NCBI RefSeq assembly: GCF_001953745.1 | Contig: NZ_LWLN01000001.1 | Span: 1,054,001-1,118,000, forward strand | Length of the DNA stretch: 64,000 bases | Origin: Natrinema saccharevitans | Lineage (GTDB): Archaea > Halobacteriota > Halobacteria > Halobacteriales > Natrialbaceae | Direction of reading: 5' to 3' | Made by a program: the position numbers and the translations under genes | Notes under the pieces: generated by a model | What the model saw: only the letters and a program-made list of their open reading frames with translations | The model's database searches: none | What the model was told of the DNA's origin: nothing | Shown: positions 1-9,523 of the stretch, piece after piece | Position numbering within the stretch: position 1 is the stretch's first letter | Layout of the letters: every line of letters begins with the position of its first letter

Positions 1-774
1 GCCGGCAGCACCAGGAAGGTGACGATCTCCCGAAAGAGGTTTGCGAGAAACGCGATCGTCCCCAGTTCGACCCCGCCGAGATCGAACACGACGACCCCCG
101 CGTAACTGTACCACCCGAACCCTGCTGCGACCGCTGCGGCGTGGGTGACCGGCATGCCGATAACCGTCCCGAGCAACACGCCACCGAGAATGCTTCCGAC
201 GGCCACAGCCAACGGGATCAGGAGGACGCCCCAGCCGATCCGGACGATATGACTCACGGCCTCGGTATCTCCACCAACCGTAACGCCGACGCCGAACAGC
301 AGCGCCAAGAGCGCGTAATCGGAGATCGAGACGACACGTGTGACGACGTGTTCCGGAAGTCCGACGGCCGAGAGTCCGAAACCGAGCGTAAGCGAGACGA
401 AGATGAGGCCCGTGATCTTCCAATCGAAGCCGTCAGCGCCCAGTTCCGACGGCGTGTCCGGCCGGGTGATCGCGTTCTCGTCGGCCGAGGCGGCTACCGG
501 ATCGACGATCGACGTGGCCGTGATGAGGAGGTAGACACAGACGACGCTGCCGACGATACTCCCCAGACACAACACGAGTGCCGATCCGCCGATCGTATTC
601 AAATCCCGCAGGATCCGATCGTCACCGCCGAGTTGCGTCCCGATCGAAACGAGCAAAACGGCGAGACCGGCGAAAATAATACCATCGCCGATCTCCCCGA
701 GCCGGTGCAGAGATGCGTAGTATCCGACCAGACTACCGAGTAACAGTGCGGCGAGTAGCAGTTCGATACTCATG
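1..774 (-). CDS. lysO: LysO-family lysine exporter, 3' part cut by window edge
   Basis: 258 codons are visible and the frame is still open at base 1, so the C-terminus is missing. The product is an integral membrane protein with about seven hydrophobic segments visible (roughly residues 1-20, 30-48, 64-86, 120-140, 150-168, 178-205, 212-232). The block GWYSYAG at residues 220-226, followed by ANLFRE at 244-249, is the conserved signature of the LysO (YbjE, former DUF340) family, which exports L-lysine and toxic analogues across the cytoplasmic membrane. The ATG at 774 starts directly before a hydrophobic helix. It lies 80 bp downstream of the isopentenyl-diphosphate isomerase gene on the same strand, but the two functions are unrelated. 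Substrate is inferred from family only. Confidence 0.85.
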
Positions 775-854
775 TTGCTCTACGAGCCGATACGGCACAA
801 CGGGGTTTCATCGATGATCGTCGCATCGTTGGACGGTGGTCACAAATACAGTTG

Positions 855-1937
855 TTACTCGCTACTGGTCCGTTGTTCGACGTATTCTCGCGTTTCCCCG
901 TGCAACACGTACTCCGTCCCTCGCAGCGCTTCGATCGAACCCGAACCGGTGACGAACATCGCCGTCCGTAACTCGGCGATCAGGTCCTCGACGCGTTCGA
1001 TAACGGCGTCCGGTCCGTTCGCGGCCGGTTTCAGGAACGGTTTCGCCAGCCCGCCGGCGCGGGCACCTAACGCGATCGCCTTTGCCACGTCCAGTCCCGT
1101 CCGCACGCCGCCGCTTGCGATCACGCAGTCGTGTTCGGTGACACACTCGAGCGTACTCGCAGCGGTCGGGATGCCCCAGTCTCGGAACAGGGTCCCGATC
1201 CGTTGCTGGCGTGGTTCGTTCGCGGTAGCCGCACGGTAGGCCTCGATCCCGGACCACGTCGTGCCACCTTTGCCGGCGACGTCGATCGCGCTCACACCCG
1301 CCGCGGACAGCTTTCGGGCAATCGCTCCGGAAATACCGTTGCCGGTCTCCTTGACGATGATCGGAACCGAGAGATCCTCGGCGACGCGTTCGATCGCAGC
1401 CAGACAGTTCCGCCCGTCGACGTCGCCTTCGGGTTGCACGGCCTCCTGGAGGAAGTTCAGGTGGACGGCGAGCGCGTCGGCGTCGATCATCGAAACAGCG
1501 CGCTCGACCGTTTCGATGTCGTACTCCCGAAGCTGTGCAGCGCCGAGGTTCCCGTAGATGAACGCGTCGGGTGCGACGTCACGGACGACGGTATACGATT
1601 CGAGGACGCCGTCGTCGTCGAGTTCGAGACCGGCCCGCTGGCTCCCGAGCCCCATCGCGATGCCCGTCTCGCCGGCGGCGCGAGCCAGTGCCCGATTGAG
1701 TGCCGTCGTGTTTTGATGCCCGCCGGTCATGCTCTCGATGAAGATCGGGGCGGCTAACTCGTGTCCCAGAAAGTCGATGGACGGATCGATGGCGTCGTAA
1801 TCGAGTTCGGGCAGCGCTTCGTGGACGAGTCGTACGTCTTCGAAGCCCGTTCCCGTGGTTTCGACGTCTCGCTCCTGAACGATCCGGATATGATCGTCTT
1901 TCCGGTCTTCAGTCTCCGACGAACCCTGCTCCGTCAT
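855..1937 (-). CDS. fni: Type 2 isopentenyl-diphosphate delta-isomerase
   Basis: The 360-residue protein is the usual length for the FMN- and NADPH-dependent type 2 IPP isomerase, a cytosolic TIM-barrel enzyme that interconverts isopentenyl and dimethylallyl diphosphate for archaeal lipid and carotenoid synthesis. Family marks visible are RKDDHIRI at residues 12-19, ESMTGGH near 68-74, GLGSQRAG near 97-103, KETGNGIS around 196 and the glycine-rich phosphate-binding loop of the C-terminal barrel half (ASGGVRTG). The ATG at 1937 follows an acidic, unstructured N-terminus typical of halophiles. It is followed on the same strand by the lysO-like gene with an 80-bp gap; co-transcription is possible but not shown. 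Confidence 0.93.
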   Translation of the reverse strand: MTEQGSSETEDRKDDHIRIVQERDVETTGTGFEDVRLVHEALPELDYDAIDPSIDFLGHELAAPIFIESMTGGHQNTTALNRALARAAGETGIAMGLGSQRAGLELDDDGVLESYTVVRDVAPDAFIYGNLGAAQLREYDIETVERAVSMIDADALAVHLNFLQEAVQPEGDVDGRNCLAAIERVAEDLSVPIIVKETGNGISGAIARKLSAAGVSAIDVAGKGGTTWSGIEAYRAATANEPRQQRIGTLFRDWGIPTAASTLECVTEHDCVIASGGVRTGLDVAKAIALGARAGGLAKPFLKPAANGPDAVIERVEDLIAELRTAMFVTGSGSIEALRGTEYVLHGETREYVEQRTSSE

Positions 1938-2227
1938 TGGCCGAAAATTGCAAAAGGAGGGCCAAAAGGGTATTGTTATTCCGACTCTCCCCTCCCGGAT
2001 TGGACTGGCATCCCACTCCCGTCCCCGCTACGGACGCCGTATCCGTCGCGGGATTCACTGCCGAGTCTTAAGGCTCGACCCCGGGAGTTGCCCCGTCTCT
2101 CCGACTCGACGGCACGAGCGGACGGCAGAAGCGGTCCGGTGGACGCGTTTCCGCGACAGCTACGCGGAGGAGTCCCGACGACGTCATCCTCCCGGAACCC
2201 GATCCGACACGACCACGGACGGCACGG

Positions 2228-3559
2228 CTACCGATCGCGCAGTCTGGTCGTCGCCAGCCAGCCCAGGCCGACGACGGCACCGGCGGCGAGTCCCGCACCG
2301 AGCCCGAGCAGGCCGAGCGAGTCCGAGCCGCTGCCCGGTGCCGGCGCGACCGCGACGGTCGAAAGCGCGGTCACGTTCGCTTCGAGTCGGTACGCGCCGT
2401 CGGACTCCGAGAGGACCGTGGTCTCGGCCTCGGTCCACCCGTCACCAGTCCGCTCGTAGAGGACGACTTCCTCGGGCTCGAGGCCTGCCTCCTCGAGTCG
2501 GTCTTTCCGGACGGCGACGGAGACGGTCCCCGATGCGTTGGCGGTCCCCGACTCGTTCGCGATGGTCAGATACGACAGCGGCTCGACGCCGTCGAGGCCG
2601 CTCCCGGAGAGTTCGGAGAACCGGCTCTCGAAGCCGATCGAGGCCTCGCTCTCGAGACCGGTCAGCTCGACGCCGTCGAATCGGACGCCGTCGTCGGTCC
2701 CGCGGGTCGGCTGCAGGAAGACGCGATCCTCGGGCACGGCGTCGGTCACGGTCGCGGTGATCCCGCCGTCGGTCCGGTCGTACGTGACCGACGGGTCGTC
2801 GCAGGTGCCGGACCGGATCGTCACAGGCTCTTCGAGGGAGGGCAGTTCCGTCCGATCGGGGTCGTCGGCCGCGCCGGAGAGGATGTCCCACCGTTCGATC
2901 TCGCCGCCGCCGTCGAAGTCGGGGTCGTACAGCTCGCTGCGGCTGTCGGCGAACGCCGAGTCCTCGTTGAAGCCTGGGCGGACGGTCACGGCAAACTGGC
3001 CGTCGAGGCCGCCCCGGATCGCGCCGCCGTCGGTCCGTCCCTCTTGAAAGATCCAGGAGGCCGACGTCCACCCGTCGCCGCGATCGAACTCGTCCATCCG
3101 CGTTTCGGCCGTGTAGTTGTCGTCCCGGACGACCCACTCGCTCTCGGCGGGCAGGCCGGCGATCTCGTAGGTGACCAGTCCGCCGGGGGTCTCGGTATCG
3201 AGCCGGTCGTGGACCGTTACGAGACTCAGCCCCTCCGGGCCCTCGTGGAGGAACAGACTGGACGTGTTGTCCCGCTGCAGATGAGTCGTCCCGTAGGAGC
3301 TGTAGAACCGGTCGGTCCCCTCCGGATGGGTCTCGTGGCTGCGATACTCGTAGAACGATTCGACCGTCTCGCCGGACGACAGCGGTTCGATTTGTTGACA
3401 GAGCGAACCCTGTTCGACGACGTAGGTGTCGGGTGGCTGCGCGGCCGTCTGTGCGATCGGCGGACCGGTGTTCGCGCCGGACTGGCCGGCGACGCCGCCG
3501 ACGAGCAGCAATGCGGTGACGACGACTGCCGCGGTACCTGTGGGGAGTCGCGCACTCAT
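2228..3559 (-). CDS. Secreted, membrane-anchored protein with PGF-pre-PGF-like domain
   Basis: 443 residues from the ATG at 3559, chosen because it forms a 4-bp ATGA overlap with the stop of the deacetylase upstream and begins a signal peptide (hydrophobic residues about 9-23, ending VAGQSG). Much longer ORFs exist in this frame but run across the deacetylase gene. The middle region is a beta-rich extracellular domain I do not recognise, with few cysteines. The segment reading VSVAVRKDRLEEAGL onward resembles the PGF-pre-PGF domain found near the C-terminus of archaeal surface proteins. A glycine-rich linker and one helix (GLLGLGAGLAAG, followed by basic residues) anchor the C-terminus. It is the last gene of a three-gene overlapping operon with a sugar epimerase and a deacetylase, so a role at the cell surface in glycan assembly is inferred; the function is unknown. 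Confidence 0.8.
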   Translation of the reverse strand: MSARLPTGTAAVVVTALLLVGGVAGQSGANTGPPIAQTAAQPPDTYVVEQGSLCQQIEPLSSGETVESFYEYRSHETHPEGTDRFYSSYGTTHLQRDNTSSLFLHEGPEGLSLVTVHDRLDTETPGGLVTYEIAGLPAESEWVVRDDNYTAETRMDEFDRGDGWTSASWIFQEGRTDGGAIRGGLDGQFAVTVRPGFNEDSAFADSRSELYDPDFDGGGEIERWDILSGAADDPDRTELPSLEEPVTIRSGTCDDPSVTYDRTDGGITATVTDAVPEDRVFLQPTRGTDDGVRFDGVELTGLESEASIGFESRFSELSGSGLDGVEPLSYLTIANESGTANASGTVSVAVRKDRLEEAGLEPEEVVLYERTGDGWTEAETTVLSESDGAYRLEANVTALSTVAVAPAPGSGSDSLGLLGLGAGLAAGAVVGLGWLATTRLRDR

Positions 3560-4620
3560 GAGTGTACCTGTGTGAATCGAAACTCGGTGGGGTCGGTTTC
3601 GGCGCGATACGATCGGTCGGCTTCGATACGGTTCGATCGATCGGGCTCGCCCTCGAGCGACGCGTGCAGGGCTCGCGGCGGGCCGATCCAGGCCCCCAGC
3701 TCCCGCGCTCGCTCGATCAGCCAGCGATACAGCGTCCGGTAGCCGGGGAACTCCGCTTCGCTGAAATACCGCGGATGCCAGAGGACGGTCACGACGGCTC
3801 CGTTCGCCGCCGCCTCGGTCAACAGTCGCTCGCAAGTCCGACGGGCCGCGCGGGGCCGGCCGTCGGGGTCCGGCAGCGCCTGCTCCATGATCGTCAACGG
3901 AAACACGAGGAAGTCGTCGCCGAAGGGCCGGATCGGGTCGTAGCCCGCGTGAAAGCCACACTCGGTACTCGAACCGAGGCTCGCGTCGTACTCGAGGCCG
4001 ATCGCCCGGTGGGAGCGCCAGGTCTCGGGAACCGACAGCCGCAAGTAGTGTTGGCGACCGCCGGCGATCGGGCCGTCGAGAACGTCCTCGAGGATCCGCT
4101 TCTCCTCGCGGAGCCGCTCCGGTTCGTCCGCGGAGTGATAGGAGCCGTGGAGGCCGACCTCCCAGCCGCCGGCATCGAGGTCCCGGACGACGGCGGCGAT
4201 TTCGGGAGCGGTCACGTCGTAGCGGCCGAGGTGCTGAACCCAGTTGGCCGGCGAGAGCCACTCCCGGACCGGCCGGTCCGCCAGCAGGTGCTGTTCGTTC
4301 AGGAAGTAAAACGCCGACCGAACTCCCAGCTCGTCCTCGAGGGCCATGATCTCCTCGAACTGCCAGTAGGGATTGTCCCCGGAGATCGCGGTCCGAAGGT
4401 GGTGTGTCGGCCGCTCCTGGAGGGCGTAGTACAGCGACCGGATCCCCTTGAACGGCCGGTCGACGTCGTGGGTCAGACAGAGGGCGAACGAGGCGTCGCC
4501 GGGGGGATCGAACCGCGCCCGCGGTAAGTCGGCCACCCGGTCGAAGACCGCGTCCGACGAGCGGTCGTCGTCGGTCGACGCCCCGGGTTCGGGCCGCCCA
4601 CCAGTGGGTGTCTCAGTCAT
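3556..4620 (-). CDS. Polysaccharide deacetylase-family protein (NodB-like)
   Basis: 354 residues. The start at 4620 is preferred over upstream ATGs because it overlaps the stop of the 2-epimerase gene by 8 bp and the upstream extension is low-complexity, out-of-frame epimerase DNA. The NodB-type motif 1 is CLTHDVD at residues 48-54, supplying the paired aspartates. Motif 2 is the histidine-rich GLHGSYHSA near residue 150. These residues bind the divalent metal that removes N- or O-linked acyl groups from sugars. No signal peptide is visible, so the enzyme probably works on cytosolic nucleotide- or lipid-linked sugar. It sits between an epimerase and a secreted protein in one translationally coupled unit. 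The exact substrate cannot be read from sequence. Confidence 0.87.
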   Translation of the reverse strand: MTETPTGGRPEPGASTDDDRSSDAVFDRVADLPRARFDPPGDASFALCLTHDVDRPFKGIRSLYYALQERPTHHLRTAISGDNPYWQFEEIMALEDELGVRSAFYFLNEQHLLADRPVREWLSPANWVQHLGRYDVTAPEIAAVVRDLDAGGWEVGLHGSYHSADEPERLREEKRILEDVLDGPIAGGRQHYLRLSVPETWRSHRAIGLEYDASLGSSTECGFHAGYDPIRPFGDDFLVFPLTIMEQALPDPDGRPRAARRTCERLLTEAAANGAVVTVLWHPRYFSEAEFPGYRTLYRWLIERARELGAWIGPPRALHASLEGEPDRSNRIEADRSYRAETDPTEFRFTQVHS

Positions 4621-5677
4621 CGTCGACGTGTCGCTCGAGCGTCGTGACGATTCGCGCCGCTGCGTTGCCGTTCCCGTAGAGGTCGGGCTTGGCGGGCGGG
4701 TTCTCGGCGGCCCGGACGGCGTCGACGATCCGGTCGGCGTTCGCCCCGACGAGGTCGTTCCAGCCGGCGTCGACCGTCGCCGTCCACTCCGTCCGATCGC
4801 GGAGGGTGACACACGGCGTGTCCAGGTAGAACGCCTCCTTCTGGACGCCGCCGGAGTCGGTCGCGACGCAGGTCGCGCCCTCGACCAGTCGGACGAACGT
4901 GGCGTAGCCGACGGGATCGACGACGCGGACGTCCGCCGTCAGTCGCTCCCAGAGACCGTGGTCGTGGAGGGCGTCGACCGTCCGCGGGTGGGCCGGGAAC
5001 ACGACCGGCCGCTCGAGTCGCGCCAATCCGTCGACGATCGACTCGAGGCGCTCGGGCTCGTCGGTGTTTTTCGCGCGGTGGACCGTCGCGAGGACGTACT
5101 CGTCGGGGACCGACGGCCCGTCGCCGGCCACCGCGTCGAGTCGGTCCCGGATCGCCAGCAGCGTATCGTACATCACGTCCCCGGGAACCGAGACGCCCTC
5201 GGTGATCCCCTCCCGCTCGAGGGTCCGCTTCGCGTCCGGGCCGGGCGCGAACAGGAGGTCGGCGGCGTGATCGGTCAGCCGGCGGTTGACCTCCTCGGGC
5301 ATCGACGGGTCGTACGAGCGCAGGCCGGCCTCGACGTGTGCGAGCGTCGCCGACGACTTGGCCGTCACCAGCGCGCCCGCGAGCGTCGAGTTCGTGTCGC
5401 CGTAGACGAGGACGACGTCGGGCGACTCGTCTTCGACGATCGATTCCAACGCCGTCATCATCTCGGCGGTCTGGGTCGCGTGGGGGGCCGACCCGACGCC
5501 GAGGTGGTACGCCGGCACGGGGAGGGCGAGTTCGTCGAAGAACACCGCGGAGAGTTCGGGATCGTAGTGCTGGCCGGTGTGGACGAGGCGTTCGTCGTGG
5601 GCGTCACGGAGCCGTCGAGAGATGGCCGCGGCTTTGACGAACTGCGGTCTGGCACCGACGACCGACACCACCTTCAT
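4613..5677 (-). CDS. wecB: Non-hydrolysing UDP-N-acetylglucosamine 2-epimerase (WecB/WbpI type)
   Basis: 354 residues, full length for the family. The N-terminus VVGARPQFVKAA (6-17), the block VYGDTNSTLAG (91-101), HVEAGLRSYD and the C-terminal SGGVQKEA near residue 275 are the substrate and UDP-binding signatures of WecB/MnaA. WecB interconverts UDP-GlcNAc and UDP-ManNAc; the close homologue WbpI epimerises UDP-2,3-diacetamido-glucuronic acid. Because this window also carries WbpA-, WbpB-, WbpE- and WbpD-like genes at 18.8-23.1 kb, the WbpI role is a real alternative and cannot be separated from WecB by eye. It overlaps the downstream deacetylase by 8 bp and an upstream 47-codon ORF by an ATGA. 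Confidence 0.9.
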   Translation of the reverse strand: MKVVSVVGARPQFVKAAAISRRLRDAHDERLVHTGQHYDPELSAVFFDELALPVPAYHLGVGSAPHATQTAEMMTALESIVEDESPDVVLVYGDTNSTLAGALVTAKSSATLAHVEAGLRSYDPSMPEEVNRRLTDHAADLLFAPGPDAKRTLEREGITEGVSVPGDVMYDTLLAIRDRLDAVAGDGPSVPDEYVLATVHRAKNTDEPERLESIVDGLARLERPVVFPAHPRTVDALHDHGLWERLTADVRVVDPVGYATFVRLVEGATCVATDSGGVQKEAFYLDTPCVTLRDRTEWTATVDAGWNDLVGANADRIVDAVRAAENPPAKPDLYGNGNAAARIVTTLERHVDDD

Positions 5678-5817
5678 TCGGCGTCCACCTCCGCGACTCG
5701 CTCGCGGCCGGTCGCGAGCGCGCTGGCGTCGGCTCTCGTACGCGTCTCGAGTCCGTCCGCGGGTCGTCGGTCGGTCCCGGCGGGGAGCGGGCCGCTCCGA
5801 GTCTGACCTCGATTCAT
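5674..5817 (-). CDS. Possible 47-residue leader ORF upstream of wecB
   Basis: An ATG at 5817 opens a 47-codon frame that ends with a TGA overlapping the wecB ATG (ATGA), the same coupling used throughout this operon. The peptide begins MNRGQTRSG and is rich in Arg, Ala and Thr, with no hydrophobic segment and no family I recognise. The exact overlap is the main argument in favour. The composition looks like translated GC-rich non-coding DNA, which argues against. It could be a genuine small protein, a translational coupler, or chance. Confidence 0.3.
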   Translation of the reverse strand: MNRGQTRSGPLPAGTDRRPADGLETRTRADASALATGRERVAEVDAE

Positions 5818-5957
5818 TGTCTGTTTGACCGATTACGTCTCATCACAGACACGGTGTTAGTAAATAGTCGCATACCGGAGAGTCCCCGTCGACGACGGGT
5901 CGCGGCCGACGGTACCGAAACCGGGCGGCCGGGCGCCGGGACCACGACCTCCACTCG

Positions 5958-6173
5958 TCACGGCTGCCGGAATATGGGATCGAGGGAGGCGGACACGCGC
6001 CGACCGAACCGGCGTTCCCCGCTCGTGCCGTCCCGCGGGACCGTCGGCTCGGTGTCTGCCTGCTCCGATCCATCGGCCCGGCGGGCGATCGATGCGAAGC
6101 GACCGGATTCGACGAGCGTTACCGCCCCGACCACCGCGGTTGCGACCGCGACCAGTAGCTTCCGTCGACTCAT
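5958..6173 (-). CDS. Small hypothetical protein with Tat-like N-terminus
   Basis: 71 residues from the ATG at 6173. The N-terminus is MSRRKLLVAVATAVVGAVTL, a basic SRRKLL motif followed by a hydrophobic stretch, as in Tat signal peptides or a signal anchor. The remaining 45 residues are polar, arginine-rich and unrecognised. An AT-rich TATA-like block (6268-6283) lies about 100 bp upstream on the same strand. The reading frame extends further upstream to an ATG at 6257, but that extension lacks sense as a signal peptide. It may be a tiny exported protein or the remnant of a longer secreted one. Confidence 0.4.
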   Translation of the reverse strand: MSRRKLLVAVATAVVGAVTLVESGRFASIARRADGSEQADTEPTVPRDGTSGERRFGRRVSASLDPIFRQP

Positions 6174-6496
6174 CGTACCACTCGAGGGAGACGCGTTCGA
6201 CACGCCGGCTGCGTCGAAGACGACGCCGAGTACGGGTACATGCGTACGACCGGTCACTGAGACCGACTCTATTAATTATATATCCGTTTCCCTTCGGATC
6301 GGGGCTCCTGCCGTCCCGTAGCGTTCACGTACCGACGGTAGTATCCTGTTACAGCTCGCGTTTCGGTGTCAACAGTCCCCGTGACGGCGATCTGTGCGCC
6401 CGCTCAATCCAGTCATCCGGCCCCGATGATGTTGTCGTGGCAACACTGACCATACCCTTTTCGGGCTCTAACACTAACCCGCATCACAACAGTCGT
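6174..6496 (+). other. Intergenic region, 323 bp, AT-rich core
   Basis: No supported gene. The notable element is an AT-rich block at 6268-6283 (TATTAATTATATATCC-like) that could be a TATA box for the minus-strand small gene or, less well placed, for the histidine kinase gene at 6497. The rest is ordinary GC-rich spacer ending in the region just upstream of the kinase start. Confidence 0.5.
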
Positions 6497-7885
6497 ATGG
6501 AGGTGAATGATCTCGCGTCCGTGTTGCTCGAGCACGCCCGGGAAAAGCTCGCGGTCGTCGACGCGGCTGGGACGTTCGCGTACGTCAACGAAGCCAGTAC
6601 CGCGATCGTCGGCTACGAGCCGGCCCAGCTCGTCGGCGACCGCGCCATCGAGTACGTTCATCCCGACGACAGAACGACCGTTCTCGAGCAGCTCGAGGCC
6701 GTCACGGCGGAGACGGGGTCGTCGGCGACGGTCCGCTACCGCCACGCGGCCGCGGACGGCGAGTGGGTGTGGCTCGAAAGCCGGTTCACGAACCCCTCGG
6801 ACGAGAGCCTCGAGGGCTGTGTCGTGAGTTCGCGAGATATCTCCGAGCAGGTGTCTGCGGAGCAGGAACGCCGCGACGCGGAGAATCGCCTGCGGACGAT
6901 CACCGGCACGGTCGGCGACGTTCTCTGGATGTTCGACGGCGACTGGGAGGAGGTCCTGTTCGTCAACCCCGCGTACGAGGAGGTCTTCGGCCAGCCGGTG
7001 TCGATCCTCGAGGACGATCCGCAGGCGTTTCTCGACGTCGTCCACCCCGACGACGTTCCCCGCGTCCAGGGGAGTATGCAGCGGGTCGCAAGCGGCGAAT
7101 CGATCGAACTCGAGTATCGAGTCAACCCCGCGGCCGACTACGGCCGCTGGGTCTGGGTCCGCTCGGAACCGATCCTCGAGGACGGTGATGTCGACCGGAT
7201 CGCCGGCTTCTCCCGGGACATCACCGACCGGCGACGGCGCGAACGCCAGCTCGCGGTCATGGACAACCTCCTGCGACACAACCTCCGCAACGACATGTCC
7301 GTCATCCTCGGCAACGCCGAGCGTATCGCCAGCGAGGCGTCGGAACCCGCTCGCAGGCACGCGAAGATCATCCGAATGCAGGGGCAGGACCTCCTCGAGA
7401 GCGCGCACAAACAGCGCGAGATCATCGAACTGCTGACCGATCGACCGGTCCCGGAATCGATCGACCTCGTTCCGGTCGTCGCCGACTCGATCGACCGGGT
7501 CCGCGACGCATACCCCGAGGCGACGATCGAGGCGAGCCTGCCGGACGCGGCGACCGTCCGCACCGTACACGAGGTCGAACTAGCGGTGACGGAACTGCTC
7601 GAGAACGCCGTTCGCCACAGCTTGAACGGGTCGCCGGAGCTGTCGGTAGCCGTCCGCATCCGAACGGATGCGGTCGATATCGTGATCCGCGACGACTGCC
7701 CGCCGATTCCGGAGGTGGAGTTTCGCGTCCTGACCGGCGACTGGGAGATGGACGACATCTATCACACCTCGGGGCTGGGGCTGTGGCTCGTCCACTGGGT
7801 CGTCGATCTCTCGGACGGCCACATCGCCTTCGAGCGCTCCGAGGGGGGAAACACGGTCGTCGTGTCGCTGCCTTGGGTCTCGTAG
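6497..7885 (+). CDS. PAS-PAS sensor histidine kinase
   Basis: 462 residues from the ATG at 6497, preceded by GTCGT and followed directly by the first PAS domain; longer upstream ORF sequence is arginine-rich and non-domain-like. Order: PAS domain 1 (about 12-118), PAS/PAC domain 2 (about 135-245, with WVWVRSEPI and GFSRDITDR), a histidine phosphoacceptor region RHNLRNDM near 258-265 that is the haloarchaeal H-box, and a HATPase domain with N-box ELLENAVRHS near 365 and G-box GLGLWLVHWVV near 427. No membrane segment is present, so it is a soluble cytoplasmic sensor. No receiver partner is adjacent. Its location in the glycan locus may be incidental; signal and target are unknown. Confidence 0.92.
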   Translation: MEVNDLASVLLEHAREKLAVVDAAGTFAYVNEASTAIVGYEPAQLVGDRAIEYVHPDDRTTVLEQLEAVTAETGSSATVRYRHAAADGEWVWLESRFTNPSDESLEGCVVSSRDISEQVSAEQERRDAENRLRTITGTVGDVLWMFDGDWEEVLFVNPAYEEVFGQPVSILEDDPQAFLDVVHPDDVPRVQGSMQRVASGESIELEYRVNPAADYGRWVWVRSEPILEDGDVDRIAGFSRDITDRRRRERQLAVMDNLLRHNLRNDMSVILGNAERIASEASEPARRHAKIIRMQGQDLLESAHKQREIIELLTDRPVPESIDLVPVVADSIDRVRDAYPEATIEASLPDAATVRTVHEVELAVTELLENAVRHSLNGSPELSVAVRIRTDAVDIVIRDDCPPIPEVEFRVLTGDWEMDDIYHTSGLGLWLVHWVVDLSDGHIAFERSEGGNTVVVSLPWVS

Positions 7886-7930
7886 CGGGCGACCGTCTAC
7901 CGGGCCGTGCCCGCAGTTCGCGGGGCGGAA

Positions 7931-9523
7931 TCACTCCATGTAGCCCAACCCCTTCAGCCGGTCTTCGACGTCGTCGAAGTCCTCGTCGACGTCGTCGCCG
8001 GTATCGATCGCCGTGACCGCCGTCCGTTCGACCCGGCTCGTCGCCGGGGTACTCGCCTCGTCGAAGGCGTCGAACAGAACACGCCCGTCCGCGTTCTTCG
8101 GAACCGGCTCGTCGATGCCGTGCAGCAGGGTCGGGGCGACGTCCACGACTCGAGCCCCGCGTAGGGTCGCGCCGGAATCGATCGACGGCCCCCGACAGAG
8201 GACGATTCCCTCGCTGCGGTGGCTCGCGTCGTAGGTTCCGGTGCCGCCCCGCACCTCGTCGGCCATCCCGCTGCGGGACTCGTAGACGTCGCGTCCGCCG
8301 ACGACCAGGTCCGGCGAGTCGTCGTCCGTCGGGAACAGTTCGTCCCCGTCGCGGACCTCGAGCAGCGGCTCCCCCGTCTCGTCGGTCACCGACTCGAGGG
8401 CGGCCCTGACGTCCGCTTTCACCTCCGAGATTTCCGTCGGCGAGACGACGCCGCCGTCGAAGCGCTCGGTATCGTTGATATAGCAGTTGCCGGTGTCGTG
8501 GACGAACGCGACGGTCCGATCGAAGTCCACGTCGTAGAGGGCGTGATCGCCGGGGATCTGTTCGGCGACGGAGTCGACCAGCCGCCGGGGCAGCGACTGA
8601 ACCAGCGTCTCCTCGGTGATCCCGACGCGGCTGAGCGCTCCCGTGATGGTGTCCCGGGAGATCCCGAGACTGGCGAGCGCGCCGCGGGTCCCGTCGTCTT
8701 CGCGCCTGACCAGATACCCCTCCCGCTCGAGGATCCGGTTGGCGTAGACGAGTTCCTCGATCGGACCGAATCCGTGGTCGGAGACGACGTAGAGGTCGGC
8801 GTCGTGGTCGTCGGTGTAGGCCATCACTTCCCCGAGGATCTCGTCTAGCTGCTTGTAGTGTGCGAGCAGCCGATCCATCTCCCAGACGAGGTGCTGGAAG
8901 CGGTCCGGCGCGGTGAAGACGAAGAAAAACAGCTGCCAGTCGTCGCCGGCCCGTTCCAGCTGTAACTCGAGGAGTTCGCGGCGGTTCGTGAGCATCTCGT
9001 CGACGGCGACCTCGAACTCGTCGGGGCGGTCGGCGTACTCGGGGTAATCGAGGCTGATCTCGTAATCGGGGATCCGCGCGTCGATCTCCTCGCTCAGTTC
9101 GGGCGGATGCGTAAACTCCCGGTCCGTCGCGGGCGTCATCATCCCGGTCACCATCGTGCCGTCGATCTCGCGGGCCGGATACGTCATCGGGACGTTGCCG
9201 ACGTGGGCCGGGGCGAGCTGGTCCCACAGGGCCGGCTGCGCCAGGTCCCGGCTCGTGTACATCTCGTGGCTGTACTCCGACGAGAGGTTCTGGAAGCCGT
9301 ATATCCCGTGTTTGTCCGGCCAGACGCCGGTCGCGATCGACGGCCACGCAAGCGGCGTCGTCGGCGGGCGCGTACTCTCGAGTGGGCCGGCGGCACCCTC
9401 CTCGCGCATCCGGGCGAAGTTCGGGAGTTCGCCCTCGTCGCTCCATCGCTCGATGAGTCGCCACGGGACGCCGTCGAGTCCGAGTACGAACGCTCGCTCG
9501 GAAGGGGGTATAGATCCGCTCAT
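7931..9523 (-). CDS. Alkaline phosphatase-superfamily phosphodiesterase / nucleotide pyrophosphatase
   Basis: 530 residues. The N-terminal VLGLDGVPW holds the first metal aspartate and RPPTTPLAWPSIATG holds the nucleophile threonine region. TAPDRFQH, VSDHGFGP and ASHRSEG provide the remaining Asp/His metal ligands of the two-zinc AlkP fold. The C-terminus VAPTLLHGIDEPVP is typical of the haloarchaeal type I phosphodiesterase group frequently found among glycan-synthesis genes. There is no signal peptide or membrane helix, so it acts in the cytoplasm. It may hydrolyse or transfer phosphodiester-linked sugars or nucleotides. The exact substrate is unknown. It is transcribed divergently from the deacetylase gene at 9780 and convergent with the kinase gene. 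Confidence 0.88.
   Translation of the reverse strand: MSGSIPPSERAFVLGLDGVPWRLIERWSDEGELPNFARMREEGAAGPLESTRPPTTPLAWPSIATGVWPDKHGIYGFQNLSSEYSHEMYTSRDLAQPALWDQLAPAHVGNVPMTYPAREIDGTMVTGMMTPATDREFTHPPELSEEIDARIPDYEISLDYPEYADRPDEFEVAVDEMLTNRRELLELQLERAGDDWQLFFFVFTAPDRFQHLVWEMDRLLAHYKQLDEILGEVMAYTDDHDADLYVVSDHGFGPIEELVYANRILEREGYLVRREDDGTRGALASLGISRDTITGALSRVGITEETLVQSLPRRLVDSVAEQIPGDHALYDVDFDRTVAFVHDTGNCYINDTERFDGGVVSPTEISEVKADVRAALESVTDETGEPLLEVRDGDELFPTDDDSPDLVVGGRDVYESRSGMADEVRGGTGTYDASHRSEGIVLCRGPSIDSGATLRGARVVDVAPTLLHGIDEPVPKNADGRVLFDAFDEASTPATSRVERTAVTAIDTGDDVDEDFDDVEDRLKGLGYME

Noticed and set aside
1131-1757. 208-codon plus-strand frame across the IPP isomerase gene
   Set aside because: Antisense shadow of fni; no family features.
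3560-4261. Upstream extension of the secreted-protein frame (to 677 codons)
   Set aside because: The extension covers the deacetylase gene in another frame and reads RRR/GRR-rich; the true start at 3559 has a signal peptide and an ATGA overlap.
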